This document shows positions 7,829-16,447 of a stretch of DNA of 48,220 nt, in pieces (positions within the stretch are counted from its first letter, which is position 1; each line of letters opens with the position of its first letter). The stretch is from positions 1 to 48,220 of the forward strand of contig CAZIQY010000013.1 of the NCBI GenBank assembly GCA_964541605.1, in the 5' to 3' direction. The notes beneath the pieces were generated by a model, which was not told where the DNA came from, searched no databases, and was given only the letters and a program-made list of their open reading frames with translations. The position numbers and the translations under genes were made by a program. Source of the DNA: CAZIQY01 sp964541605 (GTDB taxonomy: Bacteria; Desulfobacterota; Syntrophia; Syntrophales; UBA2185).

Positions 7829-8458
7829 ATGACGCCTCTGGACAGACTGATCAACGCAAGAAGAAGCATCAGAAAATATAAACAGGCGCCGCCTCCGGAA
7901 GAGTGGCTGCAGGAAATGATCCGTACGGCCATGAGAGCGCCGTCCCCGTCTAACCACCAGCCGGTGAGGTTCGTCCGTCTCCGCTCTACAGAGGTAAAGG
8001 AGTGCCTTCATGAGGCCATGCTCTGTGGCCGGAAGAGACTGCTGCAAGCCGTCGTAGGCTCAGGCGGTCCCAAAAGACTGAAGAACTGGATCAATGCCTA
8101 TTACCGCTTTTCAGCGTTCATGTTCGATGCCCCGGCGCTTTTCGTTGTGGGGACTTCGGCAGGGTCTCTCAGTCTTGCAGAACGGCTGCCCGGGGCAGGT
8201 TCACGTGGACGGGATGGAAGACACAGGGATCACGATATCGCCGTCGGCCTTGCCTTGATGGGCTATCTCCTGAAGGGAGAAGAACTGGGACTCGGTTCCT
8301 GTATCCTCACGGCGCCGCTCATTTTCATAGAGGAGCCGGAAAAGATTCTTCCGATAGAGAGGATAAAAATCAAGTGCTTCATCACAACGGGTTATCCTGA
8401 TGAAGATCCGGCCCCCATCAGGCGGAAAGAGTTCGCTGAAATCTACAGGGAAGTCTGA
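7829..8458 (+). CDS. Nitroreductase-family flavoprotein in the biotin operon
   Basis: The protein is about 209 residues from ATG 7829; a longer frame to 7790 overlaps the ACP gene. The nitroreductase FMN-binding signatures are present: RRSIRKYK near the N terminus, then MRAPSPSNHQPVRFV, and a C-terminal GLGSCIL segment followed by ITTGYPDE. Family members use FMN and NAD(P)H for two-electron reductions, some acting on C=C bonds. No FabI, FabK, FabL or FabV gene is in this set, so I infer, without proof, that it could reduce the 2-enoyl-ACP intermediate. It ends directly before the KAS gene (TGA then ATG with no gap). Confidence 0.85.
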   Translation: MTPLDRLINARRSIRKYKQAPPPEEWLQEMIRTAMRAPSPSNHQPVRFVRLRSTEVKECLHEAMLCGRKRLLQAVVGSGGPKRLKNWINAYYRFSAFMFDAPALFVVGTSAGSLSLAERLPGAGSRGRDGRHRDHDIAVGLALMGYLLKGEELGLGSCILTAPLIFIEEPEKILPIERIKIKCFITTGYPDEDPAPIRRKEFAEIYREV

Positions 8459-9664
8459 ATGAAACGAAGGGTTGCTATTACATCGGTGGGGGTCGTTTCC
8501 TCCCTTGGCCGCACCCCCGGCGAGATTATAAAATGCCTGAAAAAGAAGGCTGTCGCCTTTGAGAGACGGGTATCTGACGGAGAAGTTGTCACTGCTCCCG
8601 TTGGAAACTTTAATGTCCGGTCCTACACGGGATCATTCAAGGACAGCCGCTACCTGAACCGGGGAGCGCAATTTGCCGTCGCTTCCGCTCTTGATGCGGT
8701 GCGCAATTCGGGCCGCATGGGTGAACAGATGGCGGAAGCAGGTCTTTTTGTTGGTGCCGGTCCAAACCTGAATATCGGCGGCGAATTCCCGGATGTCAGT
8801 GGAGGAAACATTGACCGAACGGGCCTACAGGCCCTGTGGATTCTAAAGTTTCTGCCCAACACGGCCGCATCCGTCATCGCCAGGCTCATGGGAATCCACG
8901 GGGAAAACCTCACGGTCTCAACCGCCTGTTCAGCGTCTCTTCAGGCCATCGGGGAGGCTTTCCGAAAAATAAAGGGCGGGTATCTGAATTGCGCCCTGGC
9001 AGGGGGCGGGGATTCCCGGCTGAGTCCTGGCGGCATCCTCGCATACAGGAAGGCCAAGTCCCTGTGCATCAATGGCCACGATCCTGCAGAGGCAAGCAGA
9101 CCTTTCGACTGCGGCCGCAACGGTTTCGTGCCGGGAGAGGGAGGGGCTTTCTTCCTGCTGGAGGAGTTCGAGGAAGCAAAGAAGCGGGGTGCGGAGATTC
9201 AAGCAGAGATATGCGGGTACGGGTGCTCACTCGATGCGTACAACATGACGGCACCCGACAGAAACGGACATAGGGGAAAGGCCGCCGTGACAGCGGCGCT
9301 GAGGGAGGCGGAAGTTTCTTCATCGCAGATCGACGCTGTATCCGCCCACGGCACCGGCACTATCCTCAACGATGAAAGGGAAGCCGATCTCATTTATGAT
9401 CTCTACGGGAAAACGCGACCGCCGGTGATTGCCCTGAAGTCGTGGATCGGACATACATCTTCCGCATGCGGCGCCCTGGAACTTGCCGTTACACTCGTCT
9501 GTATGCGGGAAGGGTATCTTCCTGAGATCAGAAACCTGAATGAGCCCTGTCATGGGGAAGTCAATTTCGTCCGGAGCGGAATGCATTCTCCATTCGGCAC
9601 GGCGGTCATCGAGAATTTCGGATTCGGCGGACAGAACAGCGCCCTTGTTGTAAAACGGATATAA
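8459..9664 (+). CDS. FabF-type beta-ketoacyl-ACP synthase
   Basis: This 401-residue condensing enzyme is of the KAS I/II (elongating) class. The full Cys-His-His triad is visible: Cys157 in STACSAS, His297 in SAHGTGT and His332 in KSWIGHTSSACG, with Lys327. GFGGQNSALV forms the C-terminal gating loop. KAS III-type enzymes such as BioZ have Cys-His-Asn and differ in fold details, so this is not BioZ. It probably extends an ACP-bound dicarboxylic starter with malonyl-ACP toward pimeloyl-ACP. The start abuts the nitroreductase stop. Confidence 0.93.
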   Translation: MKRRVAITSVGVVSSLGRTPGEIIKCLKKKAVAFERRVSDGEVVTAPVGNFNVRSYTGSFKDSRYLNRGAQFAVASALDAVRNSGRMGEQMAEAGLFVGAGPNLNIGGEFPDVSGGNIDRTGLQALWILKFLPNTAASVIARLMGIHGENLTVSTACSASLQAIGEAFRKIKGGYLNCALAGGGDSRLSPGGILAYRKAKSLCINGHDPAEASRPFDCGRNGFVPGEGGAFFLLEEFEEAKKRGAEIQAEICGYGCSLDAYNMTAPDRNGHRGKAAVTAALREAEVSSSQIDAVSAHGTGTILNDEREADLIYDLYGKTRPPVIALKSWIGHTSSACGALELAVTLVCMREGYLPEIRNLNEPCHGEVNFVRSGMHSPFGTAVIENFGFGGQNSALVVKRI

Positions 9665-9668
9665 TGTA

Positions 9669-10157
9669 TTGAGATCCCCGGGAACAGGATTTAAAGGAGC
9701 CGTGGCTGAAACGAAAATTGAAATTCATACAGGACTTGCCGGTTTCATCATGTTGGACGGCGTCCGTGAGGCAGGTGCAACGGAAATCACAGGTTTCCGT
9801 TCCTTCTCCGATGAACCCGTCTACCTTGGGCTGGAGGCGCTCGCCCAGTTGGGGGCTTTTCAAATCCGACGTTTTACCGGGTTTGACAGGCACATCTTTT
9901 TGCTGAAAATCGCCGACTGCCGACTTTCCACTGGAAAGTCTCTTAAGGGGAGATTCGTGCTGACCGGGAAACTCCTCAGCCGGAGCAACTCGGCTTTTTT
10001 TTGCCGGATGAAGGCGGAAAAGGGAAAAACACTTGTTATCGAAGGAGATTTTCTCTTTGCATCGGTTGACTATGATCAAAAATTTAAAAGGGAAACTCTG
10101 CGACGTCATTACGAGAGAATATTTACATGTTTGCTGAACGATATAAAACCCGGTTGA
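9669..10157 (+). CDS. Hotdog (FabZ-like) protein keeping the catalytic Glu but not the His
   Basis: The protein is at most 162 residues. The helix signature LEALAQLGAFQIRRF (Glu56) matches the catalytic-acid helix of FabZ-type dehydratases. The preceding segment reads SFSDEP where FabZ has HFPxxP, so the catalytic His is replaced by Ser45. This is the complement of the defect in the hotdog protein at 6278-6613. The start is uncertain: TTG 9669 lacks a ribosome site, while GTG 9702 has AAAGGAG only 2 bases away. The 3' end overlaps bioF by 31 bases. Alternatives are a non-catalytic partner or an ACP-binding scaffold. Confidence 0.75.
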   Translation: MRSPGTGFKGAVAETKIEIHTGLAGFIMLDGVREAGATEITGFRSFSDEPVYLGLEALAQLGAFQIRRFTGFDRHIFLLKIADCRLSTGKSLKGRFVLTGKLLSRSNSAFFCRMKAEKGKTLVIEGDFLFASVDYDQKFKRETLRRHYERIFTCLLNDIKPG

Positions 10158-11272
10158 CGCTCCAGCGGCAGGCGGGACTCTACCGCAACCCGCCGGAAGT
10201 GAGAAGACGGGACGGAAAGTACCTTCTCATGGGCACTGTGAGGGTTTTGAATTTTGCATCAAACGACTACCTGGGGCTCAGCACATCCGCGGAACTGGCG
10301 CGCATAACGGCCGGAAAGTTCCGGAAGTATGGAACATCATCTTCGTCATCCCGGCTGGTTTCGGGAAACTACTCTGTGATAAACCAGGCGGAAAAGGCGT
10401 ACGCTGCGTATTTCGGCTACGACGACGCCGTCTTCTTCCCGAGCGGCTACCAGACAAACATGGCAGTTCTTTCCACCTTCCTCGAACAGGGGGATACGGT
10501 TATTTTTGACAAGCACATCCATGCAAGTAGCGTCAGGGGAATGATCATGAGCGGCGCCGGTTTCTATGGCTATAATCACAATTCTCTGTCCCACCTTGAA
10601 AGGCGGCTGGAGACATGCAGGCACAAACACGCCGCCGTGCTGACAGAGTCCCTGTTCAGCATGGACGGAGACCTTCTGGATGCGCCCGGCTTGCTCTGCC
10701 TGAAAGAACGCTACGGTTTTCTGATGATTGTTGACGAAGCCCATGCCTTTGGCGCGCTGGGAGACAGAGGGAGGGGAATTGCCGGCACGGTGGCGGATGT
10801 TGCCGTCGGCACCTTCGGAAAGGCTTTTGGATTTTTCGGCGCCTTTGTTCTCCTTCCCCATGGATTTAAAGAATACCTTTTCAACTTTGCGTCGCCCCTC
10901 ATCTATACAACCACTCTCCCTGAGGCGCACGCCGCTACGGCCATCGAACTGCTGGACGTGATCGCCGCAAGCGAAGACAGGAGAATTCGCCTCAGAGAAA
11001 TCAGTGCGTTTATGAAAGAGCGCCTGAAACGCGAAGGATTCCTCGTTTCAGGCGACGCCCACATTCTTGCCCTGGAGATCGGGGAAGAGACGAAAGCGGT
11101 GCAGGTATCCCGCCTCCTCCTGGAGAAAAACATCTTCGTCCTGCCGGCCCGGTACCCGACGGTGCCACGGAACCATGCCATACTGAGGATCGGGATCACG
11201 GCGCTTCACGAAGAAAAAGATATTGCCTCATTCATCGAACATCTGAAGGAGATTTATGGCTGTCTTGAATAG
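10127..11272 (+). CDS. bioF: 8-amino-7-oxononanoate synthase
   Basis: BioF condenses pimeloyl-ACP (or pimeloyl-CoA) with L-alanine to give KAPA. It is a PLP-dependent alpha-oxoamine synthase of 381 residues. Visible motifs are NDYLGLS, SRLVSGN, the DEAHAFGALGDRGRG segment (PLP-binding Asp and His) and the PLP Lys232 in TFGKAFG. IYTTTLPEA matches the family's SxxxPP-like region. The gene overlaps both neighbours (hotdog gene upstream, bioD downstream by 17 bases), as in a tightly coupled operon. Confidence 0.95.
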   Translation: MFAERYKTRLTLQRQAGLYRNPPEVRRRDGKYLLMGTVRVLNFASNDYLGLSTSAELARITAGKFRKYGTSSSSSRLVSGNYSVINQAEKAYAAYFGYDDAVFFPSGYQTNMAVLSTFLEQGDTVIFDKHIHASSVRGMIMSGAGFYGYNHNSLSHLERRLETCRHKHAAVLTESLFSMDGDLLDAPGLLCLKERYGFLMIVDEAHAFGALGDRGRGIAGTVADVAVGTFGKAFGFFGAFVLLPHGFKEYLFNFASPLIYTTTLPEAHAATAIELLDVIAASEDRRIRLREISAFMKERLKREGFLVSGDAHILALEIGEETKAVQVSRLLLEKNIFVLPARYPTVPRNHAILRIGITALHEEKDIASFIEHLKEIYGCLE

Positions 11273-11969
11273 GAGTGCGGATATTCTTTTTGTCGTAGGT
11301 ACCGATACGGGTGTGGGAAAGACGGTGCTCTCCCTTCTTTTGATACAATTCTTTTATGCAAGGGGCTATACACCTTTCTACCTGAAACCGGTACAAACAG
11401 GCTGTGAGGATCCATATGATACCGACAACGACGCCGGGTTCATCTACCGGCACGTAAAGCCTTTACGGAACAGGGCCCCCGCCGATTCGATCATTTACTG
11501 CTTTAGGAATCCGAAGGCGCCCATTTTTGCCGCCCGCGATGAGAAAAGGACAATTGATCTTTCGTTAATAGAACGCGCCGTTACGGAAAAAGCCGTGATG
11601 CATGCACCTCTTGTTATCGAGGGGGCGGGCGGTGTTCTTGTTCCCGTGACCGAAAATGCATGCATGGCTGACCTGATTTCGTTGATAAAGGGAAGTCCGA
11701 TCATCGCCGCACGGGCCGGGTTAGGAACGATCAACCACACCCTGCTTACGATCGAAGCGCTGAAATTCAGAGGACTTCCTCCCGCAGGGATTGTCTTCAT
11801 TGATTCGGGGGAAAACAGTACGCCGCGTGAAATGATCGACGAAAACAGATCGGCTATCGAAAAGGCCTCCGGTGTGCAGGTTGCCGGAGTCATTGGCAGA
11901 ATCGACGATTTTTCGCAACCGCCACCGGATTGCTACGATCCATTGATACGGATATTCGACAAAATCTGA
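11256..11969 (+). CDS. bioD: Dethiobiotin synthetase
   Basis: BioD closes the ureido ring of dethiobiotin from DAPA, CO2 and ATP. The 237-residue protein has the P-loop GTDTGVGKT (residues 15-23), the substrate-binding KPVQTG, and the EGAGGVLVP segment typical of BioD. ATG 11256 lies inside the bioF end after an AAGGAG, so the two are coupled. It is the last gene of the birA operon; together with bioB across the operator, all post-pimeloyl steps (F, A, D, B) are present. Confidence 0.95.
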   Translation: MAVLNRSADILFVVGTDTGVGKTVLSLLLIQFFYARGYTPFYLKPVQTGCEDPYDTDNDAGFIYRHVKPLRNRAPADSIIYCFRNPKAPIFAARDEKRTIDLSLIERAVTEKAVMHAPLVIEGAGGVLVPVTENACMADLISLIKGSPIIAARAGLGTINHTLLTIEALKFRGLPPAGIVFIDSGENSTPREMIDENRSAIEKASGVQVAGVIGRIDDFSQPPPDCYDPLIRIFDKI

Positions 11970-12025
11970 CCCTTTACGAGTTTATCACTCATTATCTAAT
12001 CAAATTTTTTCAACGTCCTGCGTTG

Positions 12026-12054
12026 TTGACAGGACCGCGCTGACCCTATATAAA
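12026..12054 (+). promoter_or_regulatory. Sigma70-type promoter before the DUF1460 gene
   Basis: TTGACA (12026-12031), a 17-base spacer and TATAAA (12049-12054) form a near-consensus promoter. The predicted start is about 12061, which separates the next gene from the biotin operon ending at 11969. Confidence 0.7.
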
Positions 12055-12073
12055 AGATCAGTATCTTTACAAA

Positions 12074-12934
12074 ATGCACCTGTGCAACACAGGCGGCTCG
12101 GATGCAGAAGAAAATACACGAATGAAGGAAGTATCTGTGCTCTACCAGCCCGAAGACCGGAAGATTTGCGAAGATCTGCTGTCGCCATCCCGATGGAAGG
12201 GAAGCAAAAAAAGGTCGCTCAATGATTTGGCAGTCCTCGTCGGAAAGAATTTTCTGGGGGCTCCTTACGCGGCGAACACCATCGAAATGGAAGGGGGAGA
12301 AACCCTGGTCGTCAATTTAAGGCAGTTCGATTGCTTTACCTTTGTTGAAAATTGCGTTGTCCTTGCCCGATTGATCAAGGCGGGCAAAACCTCCTTCGAG
12401 GACTACACGGCTCAACTGGAGAAAATTCGCTATCGCCGGGGCGAGTTGAGAGGGTATTCCTCCCGCCTCCACTATTTTTCCGACTGGCTGTACGACAACT
12501 GGGAAAAAGGGATGGTGAAAGATATCACCGAGGAAATCGGCGGAAAACCCGTTCTGAAAGAGATTCATTTTATGACGACACATCCGGGGAATTATCCCGC
12601 ATTGAAAAACGAGGCATCATATCGGGAGATGCTGGATGTGGAGAAACGTCTATCGTCAAGTCCCCGGTATGGTGTGCCTAAGGCCGGGCTTGAACAGGTT
12701 GAAGGCAGGATCGAGAACGGGCATCTGATCGGCATTACAACCGATATGGAGGGATTGGATGTCACCCATGTCGGTTTCGCTGTATGGGTAAAAAATCATG
12801 TTCATCTGCTCCACGCGTCCGAGAAGAAGGGGAAGGTCGTCCTCTCGGAAAGCAGCATCGACTTTTGCCTCTCCGAAGTCAATACGCGATCGGGCATTGT
12901 AGTTGCACAGGTCATAGCCTGCCGAGCGGCATGA
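12074..12934 (+). CDS. DUF1460 (amidase-like) protein
   Basis: The protein has at most 286 residues; the start is either ATG 12074 or ATG 12122, neither with a clear ribosome site. It matches the DUF1460 family (PF07313), NlpC/P60-like proteins that some structural work links to N-acetylmuramoyl-L-alanine amidase activity. The hallmark FDCFTFVENCV (conserved Cys) and the late HLLHASEKKGKVV (conserved His) fit the expected Cys-His catalytic pair. No signal peptide is visible, which is odd for an enzyme acting on murein; it could act on recycled muropeptides in the cytoplasm. It has its own promoter. Confidence 0.8.
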   Translation: MHLCNTGGSDAEENTRMKEVSVLYQPEDRKICEDLLSPSRWKGSKKRSLNDLAVLVGKNFLGAPYAANTIEMEGGETLVVNLRQFDCFTFVENCVVLARLIKAGKTSFEDYTAQLEKIRYRRGELRGYSSRLHYFSDWLYDNWEKGMVKDITEEIGGKPVLKEIHFMTTHPGNYPALKNEASYREMLDVEKRLSSSPRYGVPKAGLEQVEGRIENGHLIGITTDMEGLDVTHVGFAVWVKNHVHLLHASEKKGKVVLSESSIDFCLSEVNTRSGIVVAQVIACRAA

Positions 12935-12966
12935 CGGGGTAGGCCGAAACAATAGGAGGAACGGCC

Positions 12967-14559
12967 ATGAGACGCTGGAACGGCTGGGGGGACGACACAG
13001 AAGGTTACGCGCTGCCCACGTCGGCGGTGAAATTCCTGCACAAGATGATCGGCCCGGGGAAGCCCCCTCATGACGCGGCCTTCGAGGACGTGCTCAGCCT
13101 GGTTCCGCCCTCACGGCTGCCGTCGCATCCGCTTGTCTTGACGGACCCGGAAGACCGCCTGCGGCATGCCCGAGGCCAGAGCCTTCCGGACTGGATCGCC
13201 CTCCGGAGCGGCCGGATCGACGCCTTCCCTGACGGGGTCGCCCGCCCGGTCACGGGTGAAGACGTCCGAAACCTGCTTGACTATGCCAGGCGTAACTGGG
13301 TGCGCCTGATCCCTTACGGCGGTGGAACCAGCGTGGTGGGGCACGTCAACCCGCTATCCGGTGGAGAGCCCGTCCTGACGGTGGACCTGTCGCGGATGAA
13401 CCGCCTGCTGAAGTTCGACGAACAGAGCCACCAGGCCGTCTTTGCGGCGGGGGTGGCCGGACCGGACCTGGAGGCGCAGCTCCGGTCGCGAGGATTCACC
13501 CTCGGCCACTTTCCTCAATCCTTTGAATACTCCACCCTCGGCGGCTGGATCGCGACCCGCTCCAGCGGCCAGCAGTCCCTCGGTTATGGGCGGATCGAAC
13601 GGCTCTTTGCCGGCGGCCGGATGGAGACCCCCTCGGGAACCCTGGAGCTTCCCCCGTTTCCGGCCTCCGCCGCGGGACCGGACCTCCGGGAGGCCGTACT
13701 GGGATCGGAGGGCCGCTTCGGCATCCTCACCGAGGCCGTCGTCCGGGTGACACCCCTTCCGCAGACGGAGGAATTCCATGCCCTGTTTTTCCCAGACTTC
13801 GAGGCGGGAGGCGACGCGGCCCGGCGGATGTTGTGGTCGGGGATCCCACTCTCGATGCTCCGGCTCAGCACCGCTCAAGAGACGGAGACGACCCTTGCTC
13901 TTGCGGGTCACGAATTCCTCATCAGCGCCCTGGAGCGGTTCCTTTCCATCCGGGGCATGGCAAAACACAAATGCATGCTCCTCTTTGCCGTTTCCGGCGG
14001 GAACAAAATCGTGAAGATGGTCCGGAATGAGGCCCTGGCGATCGCCTCCGACGGCGGCGGTGTCCCGGCGGGGAAAACCTTTGGCCGGGAATGGATCCGG
14101 AACCGGTTCCGGACGCCCTACTTTCGGAACACCTTCTGGGAGATGGGGTATGCCGTGGACACCCTGGAGACGGCTACCCAATGGTCGGCAATTCCCGGAA
14201 TGATCCGGGAGATCGAGCGGGCTCTGGGTGAGGCCCTCGCCGGAACGGGGGAGAATGTCCATTTCTTCACCCACCTGTCCCACCTGTATCCCTGGGGCTC
14301 CAGCCTCTATACAACCTACCTGTTCCGGCTGGCGGAGGATCCGGAGGAAAGCCTTCACCGCTGGCGGAGGCTGAAGGACGGGGCCAGCAGGGCCATCGTA
14401 GCTCAGGGGGGAACCATCAGTCACCAGCACGGCGTGGGGGTGGATCACACCCCCTACCTGCCGGCTGAGAAGGGCGCTTTAGGCATGGCCGTCCTCGGCG
14501 ACCTCTGCCGCCGGTTCGACCCCTCGGGGATCATGAACCCCGGGAAGCTGACCGGGTAA
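12967..14559 (+). CDS. FAD-binding oxidase of the alkyl-DHAP synthase type
   Basis: This 530-residue FAD_binding_4/FAD-oxidase_C protein is closest in pattern to alkylglycerone-phosphate synthase (AGPS). It has the FAD loop PYGGGTSVVGHV, the AGPS-like EYSTLGGWIATRSSGQQS, GSEGRFGILTEA, and near the C terminus GGTISHQHGVGVDH. AGPS enzymes carry His-His-His there; here the middle one is Gln. AGPS swaps the acyl chain of acyl-DHAP for a fatty alcohol, the first ether-lipid step. A glycolate- or lactate-oxidase relative is the alternative. GC content is visibly far higher than in the neighbours, and a glycerol-3-phosphate dehydrogenase follows 87 bases later. AGGAGG precedes ATG 12967. Confidence 0.78.
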   Translation: MRRWNGWGDDTEGYALPTSAVKFLHKMIGPGKPPHDAAFEDVLSLVPPSRLPSHPLVLTDPEDRLRHARGQSLPDWIALRSGRIDAFPDGVARPVTGEDVRNLLDYARRNWVRLIPYGGGTSVVGHVNPLSGGEPVLTVDLSRMNRLLKFDEQSHQAVFAAGVAGPDLEAQLRSRGFTLGHFPQSFEYSTLGGWIATRSSGQQSLGYGRIERLFAGGRMETPSGTLELPPFPASAAGPDLREAVLGSEGRFGILTEAVVRVTPLPQTEEFHALFFPDFEAGGDAARRMLWSGIPLSMLRLSTAQETETTLALAGHEFLISALERFLSIRGMAKHKCMLLFAVSGGNKIVKMVRNEALAIASDGGGVPAGKTFGREWIRNRFRTPYFRNTFWEMGYAVDTLETATQWSAIPGMIREIERALGEALAGTGENVHFFTHLSHLYPWGSSLYTTYLFRLAEDPEESLHRWRRLKDGASRAIVAQGGTISHQHGVGVDHTPYLPAEKGALGMAVLGDLCRRFDPSGIMNPGKLTG

Positions 14560-14646
14560 CGAAGAAACGGGGCATCTCCCTGCGGGGGGAATCGTCCCGG
14601 AGGCCGGGCCGGGTGAAAAGGCTGGCAAGGAACGGAGAAATTAGAC

Positions 14647-16431
14647 ATGGAGGGGAAAACCGGAAGAGACAGGACCTGGTCGAAACTGGATCAGAACTGG
14701 GACCTGCTGATCGTGGGCGGCGGCATCACCGGCGCCGGGCTTCTCCGTGAGGCGGTCCGGCTGGGCCTGAAAGCCTTGCTTGTGGAGCAACGGGACTTCG
14801 CCTGGGGGACGTCGAGCCGCTCGTCCAAGCTCGTCCATGGCGGGCTCCGGTACTTGAAGGAAGGAGAACTGCTCCTGACCCGCGCCGCCGTCCAGGAGCG
14901 GGAAGAGCTCCTGGCGGAAGGCCCGGGCCTCATCGATCCCCTCGGCTTCCTCCTTTCCGTCTACAAGGGGGACTCGCCGGGGCGGCTCCTGTACGGGCTT
15001 GGCCTTTCCGTTTATGACCTCCTGGCCATGAGGTGGTCCCACACCTATCACCCGCCGGAAGCGTTCCAGATGCTGGCGCCCCACATCTCCCGGGAAGGGC
15101 TCCGGGGGGGATTCCGCTACGGCGACGCCCAGACGGACGACGCCCGCCTCGTTCTACGGGTTCTCCTCGAGGCTGTGGCGGCCGGGGGGGAGGCGATCAA
15201 CTACGTGACCGCCGAGGAGCTTCTCTTCCGCGAGGACCCCGATTCGGGCGGGCGAATCGTCAACGGGGCCGTGCTGCGGGATCTCGTTGGAGACCGCCGC
15301 GCTGAGGTACAGGCCCGGGTCGTCGTGAACGCCACGGGCGCCTGGGCGAACGTCCTCCGCTCCCAGGTCCAGGCCCCGCCCCGGATGCGCCCCCTCCGGG
15401 GAAGCCATCTGATCTTTCACGCCTGGCGGCTCCCGGTTGCGCAGGCCCTCTGCTTCATTCACCCCGCCGACTCGCGGCCAGTCTTCATCTTTCCCTGGGA
15501 GGGAATCACCCTGGTGGGCACCACCGACGTGGATCATCTCGAGGATCTCCAGGAGGAACCCACCATCTCCCCCGACGAGACGGCCTACCTCCTGGCTGCC
15601 GTGGAAGCCCAGTTTCCCAGCCTGAACCTGAAACCGGAAGACGTCATTTCTTCCTTTGCCGGCGTCCGCCCCGTCATCGGCACGGGAAATGCGGATCCCT
15701 CCCAGGAATCCCGGGACCACGTCGTTTGGGAGGAGGAGGGGCTCCTGACGGTGACGGGAGGCAAACTCACCACGTTCCGCCTGATCGCCCGCGACGTGCT
15801 CACGGCGCTGCGTCTCCGCCTGCCGGAAGACGCCGCGCGCCGCCTGGGAGAGATTGGGGATGCACCGGCACTGGATCCCATCGCAGCGGATCTGCTGGAG
15901 GGGACAGGGCTCGAACAGGAAACGCAGAGACGGATCATCGGCCGCTATGGTGCCGCCGCCGCGGCGCTGGTCGCTGCAGCAACGCCGGAGGAACTGGAGA
16001 CCGTCCCCGGGACGAAGACGCTGTGGGCGGAACTGCAGTGGGCGTGCCTGGCTGAGGGAGTCGTCCACCTGGACGACCTTCTGCTCCGGCGAGTTCGGAT
16101 CGGTCTCCTCCTGCCGTATGGCGGGGCCGAACATTTGGAACGGATCCGCGGGATCTGCCGCGAAGAACTGGGGTGGGACGACGCCCGCTGCCGGAAAGAG
16201 GAACAGACCTACCTGGAGCTCTGGAGGCGCTGCTACAGCCTGCCGCCCCGGGATGAAATCCCGGACTGGAAACGGCTCCTGGGAAAGGCTCTCCGGGACC
16301 GTGACGAGCGGAGAAGGAAGAAGCGCCGGAAGCGGATCCGCCAGGCTGTCGTCGCCGGCCTTGTCGTCGGGGCAGTTGCCGGGCTCACGGCGTGCTACGT
16401 TGGCAGGCGGAAAAAGAGGGATGATGGGTAG
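14647..16431 (+). CDS. FAD-dependent glycerol-3-phosphate dehydrogenase with C-terminal membrane anchor
   Basis: The protein is of the GlpD/GlpA family. It has the FAD dinucleotide motif LIVGGGITGAGLLREA (residues 19-34), then GTSSRSSKLVHGGLRYL, FPWEGITLVGTTDVDH and GVRPVI..TVTGGKLTTFR, followed by the DAO_C domain. It oxidises sn-glycerol-3-phosphate to DHAP, passing electrons to quinone. After the catalytic part comes a Lys/Arg-rich stretch and one hydrophobic helix (AVVAGLVVGAVAGLTACYV) ending in basic residues, an unusual tail for this family. It shares the high GC of the upstream AGPS-like gene and probably its transcript. Supplying DHAP for ether-lipid synthesis is an inference. Confidence 0.88.
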   Translation: MEGKTGRDRTWSKLDQNWDLLIVGGGITGAGLLREAVRLGLKALLVEQRDFAWGTSSRSSKLVHGGLRYLKEGELLLTRAAVQEREELLAEGPGLIDPLGFLLSVYKGDSPGRLLYGLGLSVYDLLAMRWSHTYHPPEAFQMLAPHISREGLRGGFRYGDAQTDDARLVLRVLLEAVAAGGEAINYVTAEELLFREDPDSGGRIVNGAVLRDLVGDRRAEVQARVVVNATGAWANVLRSQVQAPPRMRPLRGSHLIFHAWRLPVAQALCFIHPADSRPVFIFPWEGITLVGTTDVDHLEDLQEEPTISPDETAYLLAAVEAQFPSLNLKPEDVISSFAGVRPVIGTGNADPSQESRDHVVWEEEGLLTVTGGKLTTFRLIARDVLTALRLRLPEDAARRLGEIGDAPALDPIAADLLEGTGLEQETQRRIIGRYGAAAAALVAAATPEELETVPGTKTLWAELQWACLAEGVVHLDDLLLRRVRIGLLLPYGGAEHLERIRGICREELGWDDARCRKEEQTYLELWRRCYSLPPRDEIPDWKRLLGKALRDRDERRRKKRRKRIRQAVVAGLVVGAVAGLTACYVGRRKKRDDG

Positions 16432-16447
16432 GATTGAACTTCCGTTC

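Noticed and set aside
13354..14448. 364-residue minus-strand frame in the AGPS-like gene
   Set aside because: Same effect of high GC; rich in Pro/Gly/Arg with no domain.
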